Shown: positions 45,170 to 52,639 of the stretch, in pieces
How the letters are laid out: every line of letters starts with the position of its first letter
Numbering within the stretch: the first letter of the stretch is position 1
Assembly (NCBI RefSeq): GCF_008035925.1
Contig: NZ_CP036264.1
Location: 7,039,641 to 7,103,640 of the forward strand
Origin: Stieleria maiorica
Lineage (GTDB): Bacteria > Planctomycetota > Planctomycetia > Pirellulales > Pirellulaceae
Length of the DNA: 64,000 bases
Direction: 5' to 3'
Translations under genes and position numbers: made by a program
Notes under the pieces: model-generated
Database searches by the model: none
Seen by the model: the letters and a program-made list of their open reading frames with translations, nothing else
What the model was told of the DNA's origin: nothing

Positions 45170-45408
45170 ACAAACACTTAATGCAGCTCACACTAGACAT
45201 GATTGACTTTTTTGCGAATTGTGATGATGACTTAGTGGATCCTGACGTTTCGGTGGCCAAGCTCGAAGAAATAGCGTTTCTTCTTCAGCAGCTATCCACG
45301 CGTGAACGGAATCAGTTCGCCAAATTCGTGGAGCAAGCTGCTGAGTCTAACGAAGAGAAGTCGGAGTTTTATCGTTCGGTACCCGAGAACATCGGACTGT
45401 TCAGTTAA
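45166..45408 (+). CDS. Small acidic protein, presumed cognate immunity protein
   Basis: The product has 80 residues, is acidic (for example NCDDDLVDPD and ESNEEKSE) and is probably alpha-helical, with LEEIAFLLQQL as a clear amphipathic stretch. It has no signal peptide, so it should stay in the cytoplasm. Its ATG overlaps the stop of the toxin gene as ATGA, which couples translation and is the usual arrangement for polymorphic toxin and immunity genes. Its acidity suits binding to the basic tip. It shares the low GC content of the tip. I do not recognise a named Imm family, so the function rests on position, size, charge and composition. Confidence 0.7.
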   Translation: MNKHLMQLTLDMIDFFANCDDDLVDPDVSVAKLEEIAFLLQQLSTRERNQFAKFVEQAAESNEEKSEFYRSVPENIGLFS

Positions 45409-45416
45409 CGGCGCAT

Positions 45417-45446
45417 CAAAGGGGTCAGGCCCAATACTGTTCGGCA
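45417..45446 (+). repeat. Left terminal inverted repeat of the IS4-type element
   Basis: This is the left arm; its partner at 47065-47094 is the reverse complement with three mismatches. The ends carry GGGGTCAGGCCC or GGGTCAGGCCCC, a sequence seen at many bacterial IS ends. Confidence 0.85.
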
Positions 45447-45551
45447 CAAGATTTGCGCACGAAGTTTTAGCATATTTTGGCACGCGGTTTGCGCCATGGA
45501 CACGCTCACAGAGGACGGCTGCCATAGTGTCATTGTCGCTGACGATTCGTC

Positions 45552-46904
45552 ATGCCCGCCAAGCAAACCAAGCCCAAAATAGTTCCAAAACGTGGGAAAC
45601 CAGTTGTCACTCCTGGTACTCCAGATGATCTGTCGGTCGATCAGGCACAGCAAGAGGCGACCACCGATGCCTCAGATCGAAAATTCAAGAGCAAAGACAT
45701 TCAAGGTCTGAAGTATCTCGATATGATCGCTCCTCTGCTGGAGCGACTTCATGACGACCAATGCGAACGCGACAAAGCTGGCAATCGAGACCTGCACTAC
45801 GACCAACTCTGCATGCTGGTACTGCTATATCTATTTAAACCGGCGATTACCGCGTTGCGGTCAATTCCTCAAGCCACGGAACTTGCGAAAGTCAAGAAAC
45901 GACTCGGTTGCGGACGAACATCCCTTGGCTCACTGAGCGAAGCTTCGCGCGTGTTCGACGCCGACCGTCTCAAAGAAGTCATTGCCGAGCTCGGCCAGCA
46001 CGCACAGTCGGTACATGGCCAAAAGAGCCTGCACGGCATCAACCAGACGATCACCCTTGTCGATGGCTCATTGGTCTCTTGCCTGCCTCGCTTGATCGAT
46101 GCATCGATCTTCAAAGGGCAAAGCAACAGTCACTTGGTCAAGTGGCGATTGCATACGCACTTCGAGGTGGATCGGTACGTCCCGACGCGAATCGACGTGA
46201 CGCCCGACGCAGGTGGCCAGCACGACGAACGATCGGTGCTCGAGCAGACGATCCAGCGAGATCGTTTGTATGTCATGGATCGCGGTTATGCAAAGTTCTC
46301 GCTGTTCAACAAGATCGTCCAAGCCAAAAGCAGCTATGTGTGCCGCGTTCGCGACAACAGTGTTTACGATGTCCTGGAGCAGCGAGTGCTTTCCGAAAAT
46401 GCCGTCGCCGCAGGAGTCTTAAGCGATGAGATTGTAGATCTTGGCAGACACCAGGGCGGAAACCGAGAACGGCCAGGGCATCCTGTTCGGTTGATCTGCG
46501 TTCGTTGCAGCGCCCATACCAGCCGTGGAAAGTACCACGGGACTTCGACGGGACCGAGCAGCGATGGCATCTTACGAATCGTGACGAACATGCTGGATGT
46601 TCCCGCCGAAATCATCGCATTGATCTATTCTCAACGCTGGATCATCGAGATCTTTTTTCGATTCTTCAAGCAGTTGATGGGCTGTAGCCAATTGATATTC
46701 CACAGCCAGAATGGAATTGAGATTCAGTGCTATTGTGCATTGATCGCCTGCCTGCTGATCAACATCTGGACGGGGCGCAAGCCAACCAAGCGTACGTTTG
46801 AGATGATCAGCTACTACTTCATGGGTCTGGCGAGCGAAGAGGAATTGATCGCTCATTTAGAGAAACTCAAGCGGCACTACGACGCGACTGCAACCAACCA
46901 ATAA
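45552..46904 (+). CDS. IS4-family DDE transposase, intact
   Basis: The 450-residue protein is of normal length for an IS4 transposase, which cuts and rejoins its own element ends. The first catalytic Asp is in TLVDGSL, the second in YVMDRGY, and the Glu is in the family signature Y-x2-R-x3-E-x6-K, read here as YSQRWIIEIFFRFFKQ. The N-terminus is lysine-rich and probably binds the terminal repeats. The frame is uninterrupted and all three catalytic residues are present, so it may be active. It reads in the same direction as the giant gene. The start follows 105 bp of element left end. Confidence 0.93.
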   Translation: MPAKQTKPKIVPKRGKPVVTPGTPDDLSVDQAQQEATTDASDRKFKSKDIQGLKYLDMIAPLLERLHDDQCERDKAGNRDLHYDQLCMLVLLYLFKPAITALRSIPQATELAKVKKRLGCGRTSLGSLSEASRVFDADRLKEVIAELGQHAQSVHGQKSLHGINQTITLVDGSLVSCLPRLIDASIFKGQSNSHLVKWRLHTHFEVDRYVPTRIDVTPDAGGQHDERSVLEQTIQRDRLYVMDRGYAKFSLFNKIVQAKSSYVCRVRDNSVYDVLEQRVLSENAVAAGVLSDEIVDLGRHQGGNRERPGHPVRLICVRCSAHTSRGKYHGTSTGPSSDGILRIVTNMLDVPAEIIALIYSQRWIIEIFFRFFKQLMGCSQLIFHSQNGIEIQCYCALIACLLINIWTGRKPTKRTFEMISYYFMGLASEEELIAHLEKLKRHYDATATNQ

Positions 46905-47064
46905 AACTCGATTCGGGAGCATCGCAATTGATGTTGCCTGCGATTGATGCTGCGCGGTCACCAAAACGATAATCGCTCCGCTTGCCAGCCACTGCTTGCG
47001 ACTGCAACCCGAACCGTCATCGATTACTCAAACTCTGTCCGCTCAAGGTGCGGAGCAAGCAGAG

Positions 47065-47094
47065 TGCCGAACAGTATTGGGTCAGGCCCCTTTG
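47065..47094 (-). repeat. Right terminal inverted repeat of the IS4-type element
   Basis: This is the right arm, complementary to 45417-45446 at 27 of 30 bases. About 160 bp between the transposase stop and this arm hold no gene that I can see. Confidence 0.85.
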
Positions 47095-47111
47095 TTGCGT
47101 TGGCCATCAAT

Positions 47112-48246
47112 GTAGAACCGTTGTCTCAACGGTTCTCTGGTGACCGCGGAGCGGGCAGAGGGTGTCGGGGGTCAGCCGCAGGCGGCTGAGGGGGAACAGT
47201 TGGGGACAACGGTTCTACAATCCAGTGTAGAACTGTTGTCTCAACGGTTCTCTGGTGACCGCGGAGCGGGCAGAGGGTGCCGGGGTCAGCCGCGGGCGGC
47301 TGAGGGGGAACAGTTGGGGACAACGGTTCTACAATCCAGTGTAGAACTGTTGTCTCAACTGTTCTCTGGTGACCGCGGAGCGGGCAGAGGGTGCCGGGGT
47401 CAGCCGCGGGCGGCTGAGGGGGAACAGTTGGGGACAACGGTTCTACAATCCAGTGTCGAACTGTTGTCTCAACGGTTCTCTGGTGACCGCGGAGCGGGCA
47501 GAGGATGCCGGGGTCAGCCGCAGGCGGCTGAGGGGGAACAGTTGGGGACAACGGTTCTACAATCCAGTGTAGAACTGTTGTCTCAACGGTTCTCTGGTGA
47601 CCGCGGAGCGGGCAGAGGGTGCCGGGGTCAGCCGCGGGCGGCTGAGGGGGAACAGTTGGGGACAACGGTTCTACAATCCAGTGTAGAACTGTTGTCTCAA
47701 CTGTTCTCTGGTGACCGCGGAGCGGGCAGAGGGTGCCGGGGTCAGCCGCGGGCGGCTGAGGGGGAACAGTTGGGGACAACGGTTCTACAATCCAGTGTCG
47801 AACTGTTGTCTCAACGGTTCTCTGGTGACCGCGGAGCGGGCAGAGGATGCCGGGGTCAGCCGCAGGCGGCTGAGGGGGAACAGTTGGGGACAACGGTTCT
47901 ACAATCCAGTGTAGAACTGTTGTCTCAACGGTTCTCTGGTGACCGCGGAGCGGGCAGAGGGTGCCGGGGTCAGCCGCGGGCGGCTGAGGGGGAACAGTTG
48001 GGGACAACGGTTCTACAATCCAGTGTCGAACCGTTGTCTCAACTGTTCTCTGGTGACCGCGGAGCGGGCAGAGGATGCCGGGGTCAGCCGCGGGCGGCTG
48101 AGGGGGAACAGTTGGGGACAACGGTTCTACAATCCAGTGTCGAACTGTTGTCTCAACTGTTCTCTGGTGACCGCGGAGCGGGCAGAGGGTGTCGGGGGTC
48201 AGCCGCGGGCGGCTGAGGGGAACAGTTGGGGACAACGGTTCTACAA
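47112..48246. repeat. Tandem array: ten copies of a 114-bp hairpin-rich repeat
   Basis: Unit starts (GTAGAAC or GTCGAAC) lie at 47112, 47227, 47341, 47455, 47569, 47683, 47797, 47911, 48025 and 48139; spacing is 114 bp, the first unit having one extra G. Units 2-4 recur as units 5-7, so there is also a 342-bp higher-order duplication. Each unit carries the palindrome TCAGCCGC-GCGGCTGA around two central bases (a variant reads CAGGCGG). At each junction GACAACGGTTCTAC, an 8-base loop and GTAGAACTGTTGTC form a 14-bp stem with one G-T wobble. Because 114 is divisible by 3, both strands stay open by chance; I see no gene. It begins 17 bp after the IS and ends 25 bp beyond the stop of the BlaR1-like gene. 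Confidence 0.93.
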
Positions 48247-48271
48247 TGGGGTGGACGTGCGGCGGACCGCA

Positions 48272-51200
48272 CTACGGTTGTTCGTCCGACAATTCGGAGA
48301 TGGTTTGGTAGGCGTACTTCACACCGCGATGAAAGCCGGAGTTTTCGAACAGAAAGTCATCGCTTGATGCGTAACCGCTTCGGTCCTCGGTGTTGGTGAC
48401 CTGAGCAGTCAATCGAATGACACCGGTCGTCCCTTCGCGTGTCACGAATAAGAACGAATCACCGCTGTGTTGTGAATCTCGTGGTTTGGGGATGATGCGG
48501 CGCGGCACCAGCAATTCGACCGGATCGGACAGCGGATAAGGAGCCTTCCCTTGCGCCATCGCGGTCAGTTTTCGGTGGTCGTCCTCGGTGATCTTCCAGG
48601 CTTGCAATCCCAATGGCATCAAGCAATACAGCGGTTCGGTTTCACCGTCGGGCGTCAACGTGATGCCCACAACATCAAACCCTTCGCGACGCGCCCAGTC
48701 GCGGAGTTCGGTGGAACCCAATTGAGTCTTGCCGAGTGGTGCGAGTTCGCTAGGCCAGTCTGCCAGCCGGCCGGTGTCGAGGTCGAAGAAACATTGCTTG
48801 CCGGAGTTGTGGACGGACTGGATGATGCCACCGAAACCGCCGCTGACGAGATCGGCGTTCGGACCGGAAAGTGGTTCGTGGGGCTTCGTCGGCGTGACTT
48901 CCAACTCGGTCGATGAAATCAAATTCACTTTCGAAAAGGCGGGGTCATCGACAAAATCTTTCCAGTCGGCTTCCCACCAATTTGCCCACTTTTGAGCGAC
49001 ACGATCAAACTGTTGCTGTGCGACGCGCCGTTGTACTTTTGATCCTTCCAGCCTGATCCAATTCAACTCCATTTCATTGAAATTTTGATTCGTCAGTTTA
49101 TGTAACGCGCCGACCACCTCTCGAAAGGCTCGACCGTAGTTGAAGGTTTTTCCACCGCTGCCTTTACCGAGATCGTGTTGTTGCATGAACCGCCGAAGTT
49201 CGTCGTCCTCTTCCAGCAGGAGGCCAAAGTCGCTGCGGCCGGGAAGGAGCGTGCGCGGGAAGGCCCGGATCAAAGCGGGAACGGCACGGGGATCGCCGAC
49301 CGCGCGCAACGCAAATGCCAACTTGCTGATGGGGTGATCCCGCTGCTCTTCGTCGAGCGTCTTAATCAACGCCGGCAACGCTTCGTCGGGATGCTCGGTC
49401 AAGAATTTGATCGCCCGCGCCCAGACCATCGTCGGTTCAATTTTGGGACCGTCGGTGAGGATCTCGATGGCATCGCCGATGGTGTTGATCGGCGTCGCGT
49501 TGATCTGGCGCTTTTGTTCGATTTCGGCAGCTTTCTTGTCAGAGGCCTCTTTTCGCTTTTGTTCGATCGCGGCTTGCGTCAGTTGATCCGACCAGATGTA
49601 CTCGAACGGTGCCTTGCCGGTTCGATCAGTGACTTTGACGCCCGGATCGGGCAATGCATCGGCTGCGAGTTCGTCCATGTCGAAGTCATCGATCATGTCG
49701 ACCGCGATTTTAGAAAGGTAGTATTTGAATGTTTCTTGACCCTGGCCACTGGGATGCACCACGACGCGATCCACCGTCATGGGCCAGCGGACACCGGGTG
49801 CAATTTCTTGATAGTCTGAAAAGACGGTGAGGTTTCCCGGATACATCTGGTCCCACGCGGCGGCGGCCCAACGTGCACCCAGCGCACTTTGTTCCTCGGT
49901 CGACAATCCTTGACGATATCGATCGTACTCTTCCTGGCTTCCGATCGTTTTTCCGGACGCGTCGGAGGCGATTTTCCATCGCAGTTCCTCAGAAATGCCC
50001 GACAGGTAGTGGCGGCTGACCGCTTTGACAAGCTTGGTCTGCGCTGCGATCCATACCTGTTCGCTGCGTTCCGGTCCGACGTAGACATCGCACAGTTCGC
50101 CGTCAATCGTCTCGGTCCCCGCGTGGCGGTAATGTGTTTGCGATGGAGCGACACTGTGTTCTGCAATCAACACCGCTTGCCCTGGCCAAGGCAGGCGGTC
50201 CCCGGAGGCGGCCCAGTGCGGGTAGCTGAACGGATGGACGTGTTCGGTCAGTTGTTCGAGGGAGGCGTAGCGATAGACGTTTTTTGTTTTCTTCGGCTTG
50301 GTGGACTGGATTTCACCGATCCAACCGTCTCGGCCGTCCCAGAAGTGCGTTTGACGCCAGGACTGGTCGGGCCGGATGATACTCAGGCTGCCCAGCAGCA
50401 GTCGGTCGCCGTCCCATGCGATTTGCGATTCGGTACGGATCTGATTCGGTTGCTGATCGGCCAACTGGCTGCCACGCGCTTTCCACAGGCTCGCCATGTC
50501 TCGCTTGGGATACGGCTGCATCCCCGGGACGTTGATTTGGCGAGCGGATTGCCGGAACGCAATTCGATTGGTGTTTTGCAATCCGAACGTCCGGGCTCGC
50601 GCGGTGGCCACGGCGCGGTCGGCATCCGCACGGTCGGTATCGGTGAGATCGTTTTCCGACGTAGCAGCCGTCCGGTCCGAATCAGATTCCTGCGTTGTGA
50701 CCTGCGCGTTGGCCTGCCAGAGCAGCGAAGCCCATACCAGTGGGACCGACGCGATGGCGATCGCAAACCCGCGACGCGGAAGTTGCAACGGTTCACGCAG
50801 TGGTTGGCCCAGCAAACTTGCGATCCGCCGGCGAAGGTCCGAGGGTGCCCGCCCGTCGGCTGCGACGGTTGCCAGATTCGCTGATTCTGTTGGACAGGAT
50901 GCTTCGGCAACCAGCAATAACGCTTCCGCGTAGCGCCACCGTGTTCCGCTGTCGCTCGATGTGTCCCCCTCATCGGCAACCTGGCAGGCGATCTCGTCGC
51001 AACAATACTCACGCAGCAAGCTGGTTCGCCGACTGATCATCCATAGCGCCGGATTAAAAAAGAGCAGTGACTCGGCAACACGCTGCAACAAGTTGACCCA
51101 CATGTCCTGCCGTTGCAGGTGGGCGAACTCATGCGCCAAAATCATTTCAAGCTGTTGCGATGAAAGCCCCGTCATTGCCGACGCGGGCATCAAGATGGTC

Positions 51201-51907
51201 GGTTTTAGTAAACCCAGCACCTGAGGGACGACGAATTGTTCGGTCGTCGCGAGTCGGGGTAAGACGTGAAGCGACCATCGTTCTGCCAACAGGCGGATCG
51301 ACGCTAACAGAGGCCCATCGGTTACCACACGACTTTGCAGACGAATTCGTTCGGCTCGGATCATGTCGCGACCGAGTCGGATTAGCATCGTCATCACGCC
51401 AAGAAGATAGAGCCCGACAATCCATGAAGGAGCCCCTCGCCACAGGTTTTGCCCAATCGCGTTGCTGATGCGATGGTCGTTACCTTTGTGAAGGTCATTG
51501 ACCACGGCATTGGCATGCGCGTCCGAATCTGTCTCCGTCGAGCCGGTTCCGGCGACTGCATCACTGCTTGACGACTCGGCGGCGACCTCTGGCAACGTCT
51601 TGTTTTCTGGTGAGCCAACAGAAGGGAAAGTTCCCGTTCTTACGATCGCGGGGCCAACGTCCGCGGCTGTGATCTGGTTGTCCGCTGGACGGCCGTTTGC
51701 AATCAAAACAAACGTCAACGGCACGACAGCAATGCTCAAGAACACCCCCGCGACATGCAGCAAGTATTTCCGCTCGACCGTGCTCCGACCCCATCGACAG
51801 GCCAGCCAAATGAACAGCGCGATCAACGGAATCTGCCACAGCGAATGCAGTAGCGTCACGCAAATCTGCCAGCTCAACTCAGCCGACACAAAGTTCCAAG
51901 CGTTCAT
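48272..51907 (-). CDS. BlaR1/MecR1-like M56 membrane metallopeptidase with very long C-terminal sensor region
   Basis: The protein has 1,211 residues, about twice the usual BlaR1 length. Two transmembrane helices lie near residues 13-39 and 49-73, a third in WIVGLYLLGVMTMLI, and a fourth after the peptidase (GFAIAIASVPLVWASLLW). The zinc site is HEFAH at residues 259-263, with the downstream REYCCDE acidic ligand, typical of M56. BlaR1 proteins sense a signal and trigger removal of the paired BlaI repressor. The C-terminal ~800 residues are not a beta-lactam-binding domain: I see no SxxK in penicillin-binding context. They contain a LolA-like stretch (WDGRDGWIGEIQ, TIDGELCDVYVG) and a helical HEAT-like part (ALPALIKTLDEE, VPALIRAFPRTLL). 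It overlaps blaI by ATGA. The signal sensed is unknown. Confidence 0.9.
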   Translation of the reverse strand: MNAWNFVSAELSWQICVTLLHSLWQIPLIALFIWLACRWGRSTVERKYLLHVAGVFLSIAVVPLTFVLIANGRPADNQITAADVGPAIVRTGTFPSVGSPENKTLPEVAAESSSSDAVAGTGSTETDSDAHANAVVNDLHKGNDHRISNAIGQNLWRGAPSWIVGLYLLGVMTMLIRLGRDMIRAERIRLQSRVVTDGPLLASIRLLAERWSLHVLPRLATTEQFVVPQVLGLLKPTILMPASAMTGLSSQQLEMILAHEFAHLQRQDMWVNLLQRVAESLLFFNPALWMISRRTSLLREYCCDEIACQVADEGDTSSDSGTRWRYAEALLLVAEASCPTESANLATVAADGRAPSDLRRRIASLLGQPLREPLQLPRRGFAIAIASVPLVWASLLWQANAQVTTQESDSDRTAATSENDLTDTDRADADRAVATARARTFGLQNTNRIAFRQSARQINVPGMQPYPKRDMASLWKARGSQLADQQPNQIRTESQIAWDGDRLLLGSLSIIRPDQSWRQTHFWDGRDGWIGEIQSTKPKKTKNVYRYASLEQLTEHVHPFSYPHWAASGDRLPWPGQAVLIAEHSVAPSQTHYRHAGTETIDGELCDVYVGPERSEQVWIAAQTKLVKAVSRHYLSGISEELRWKIASDASGKTIGSQEEYDRYRQGLSTEEQSALGARWAAAAWDQMYPGNLTVFSDYQEIAPGVRWPMTVDRVVVHPSGQGQETFKYYLSKIAVDMIDDFDMDELAADALPDPGVKVTDRTGKAPFEYIWSDQLTQAAIEQKRKEASDKKAAEIEQKRQINATPINTIGDAIEILTDGPKIEPTMVWARAIKFLTEHPDEALPALIKTLDEEQRDHPISKLAFALRAVGDPRAVPALIRAFPRTLLPGRSDFGLLLEEDDELRRFMQQHDLGKGSGGKTFNYGRAFREVVGALHKLTNQNFNEMELNWIRLEGSKVQRRVAQQQFDRVAQKWANWWEADWKDFVDDPAFSKVNLISSTELEVTPTKPHEPLSGPNADLVSGGFGGIIQSVHNSGKQCFFDLDTGRLADWPSELAPLGKTQLGSTELRDWARREGFDVVGITLTPDGETEPLYCLMPLGLQAWKITEDDHRKLTAMAQGKAPYPLSDPVELLVPRRIIPKPRDSQHSGDSFLFVTREGTTGVIRLTAQVTNTEDRSGYASSDDFLFENSGFHRGVKYAYQTISELSDEQP

Positions 51908-52302
51908 TGTTCCCGCTCCCTACGTTTGCGATTGACCATCCGTCGAATCTCATCCAGCTCGTCGCGATCGATCTCGCCGGTCTCCAGCAGGTTCAAAACC
52001 ATCGCGGTCGGCGAGCCTTCGAACAGTCGCGAAAGCAGGTCCGAAACCATGCCTCCGCTGATGCGTTCCTTTTCGACCTTCGGCGAAAACAGAAAGGCTT
52101 TGCCGTCTTTTTGGCGTTTCAGAAAGCCCTTGCGATGCATGATGTTCAGCATGGTGATCACGCTGCTGTGGGCGAGCGTGCGGCCCGCGTCGGATTCCAA
52201 CCGCGCGCGAACGTCCCGCACAGGAAGCGGGGACTCGTCCCACAGGACCTTCAAGATCTCAAGCTCAAGCTCTGTCGGGTACTCCGACTCTGGACGTGCC
52301 AT
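51904..52302 (-). CDS. BlaI/MecI/CopY-family transcriptional repressor
   Basis: The protein has 132 residues, typical for BlaI. Its N-terminal winged helix reads PTELELEILKVLWDESPLPVRDVR and SSVITMLNIMHRKGFL, with the conserved wing KDGKAFLFSP. The C-terminal half (GGMVSDLLSRLFEGSP) is the dimerisation helix region. BlaI proteins repress their own operon until the partner M56 peptidase is activated. GGAGGA at 52307-52312, four bases before the ATG, is a strong ribosome site. The gene overlaps the peptidase gene by ATGA, so the two are surely one operon. Confidence 0.95.
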   Translation of the reverse strand: MARPESEYPTELELEILKVLWDESPLPVRDVRARLESDAGRTLAHSSVITMLNIMHRKGFLKRQKDGKAFLFSPKVEKERISGGMVSDLLSRLFEGSPTAMVLNLLETGEIDRDELDEIRRMVNRKRREREQ

Positions 52303-52345
52303 CGGTTCCTCCCCACTGCCAAGATTTAATTCTTTAGAAGATGGT
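52303..52345 (-). promoter_or_regulatory. Leader of the blaI-like operon: ribosome site and a small possible operator
   Basis: The GGAGGA ribosome site lies at 52307-52312. At 52330-52339 the partial palindrome TTCT-TT-AGAA sits where an autoregulatory BlaI operator would be expected. The arms are only 4 bp each and do not match a BlaI consensus I can name, so the operator call is tentative; the ribosome site is solid. Confidence 0.4.
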
Positions 52346-52420
52346 AGGGGGCGGCGTGAACGAAGTCAAGGAAAACGTGAGAAGAAGTGCTCGTGCGGGC
52401 CGCGGGGGAAACGGGATGAT

Positions 52421-52639
52421 GGGTGCCGGGGTCAGCCGCGGGCGGCTGAGGGGGGAACCGTTGGGGACAACGGTTCTACAATCCAGTGTCGAACTGTTGT
52501 CTCAACTGTTGTCTGGTGACCGCGCAGCGGGCAGAGGGTGTCCGGGGTCAGCCGCAGGCGGCTGAGAGGGAACAGTTGGGGACAACGGTTCTACAATGGT
52601 GTGACCGCGCAGCGGACAGAGCGTGCCAGGGTCAGCGGG
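52421..52639. repeat. Second cluster of the 114-bp-family repeat (about two copies plus a partial)
   Basis: The same modules as in the array at 47112-48246 appear here: CAGCCGCGGGCGGCTGAGG, GGGGACAACGGTTCTACAATCCAGTG, GTCGAACTGTTGTCTCAAC and GTGACCGCGCAGCGGGCAGAG. Copies are more diverged (GCGCAGCGG instead of GCGGAGCGG). A partial third copy runs into the 3' end of the heptahaem gene. Together the two clusters bracket the blaI-blaR1-like operon. Confidence 0.85.

Larger units (their letters stand above)
45417..47094 (+). mobile_element. IS4-family insertion sequence with 30-bp terminal inverted repeats
   Basis: The element is about 1,678 bp. The left end 45417-45446 and the reverse complement of the right end 47065-47094 match at 27 of 30 positions, with identical outer CAAAGGGG and identical inner AATACTGTTCGGCA. 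It contains one complete transposase gene. I could not see a clean target duplication at the two outer flanks. It sits 8 bp after the stop of the presumed immunity gene and 17 bp before the 114-bp repeat array. Confidence 0.85.

Noticed and set aside
6833-45169. The giant frame as a chance fusion or sequencing artefact
   Set aside because: A single frame of 12,778 codons with coherent domains end to end and an ATGA-coupled downstream gene is hard to obtain by error. Still, the repetitive part should be confirmed with long reads.
45400-47110. Target-site duplication of the IS4-type element
   Set aside because: The bases directly outside the two inverted repeats do not form a convincing direct repeat; a short gca match could be part of the ends themselves.
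47126-48235. Long open frames on both strands (369 and 358 codons) across the repeat array
   Set aside because: The unit length of 114 bp is a multiple of three, so any open frame stays open through all copies. Both strands show it, the peptides are pure repeats of noncoding hairpin sequence, and no start signal is present.
47112-48246. CRISPR array
   Set aside because: There are no unique spacers; the whole 114-bp unit repeats, and no cas genes are nearby.
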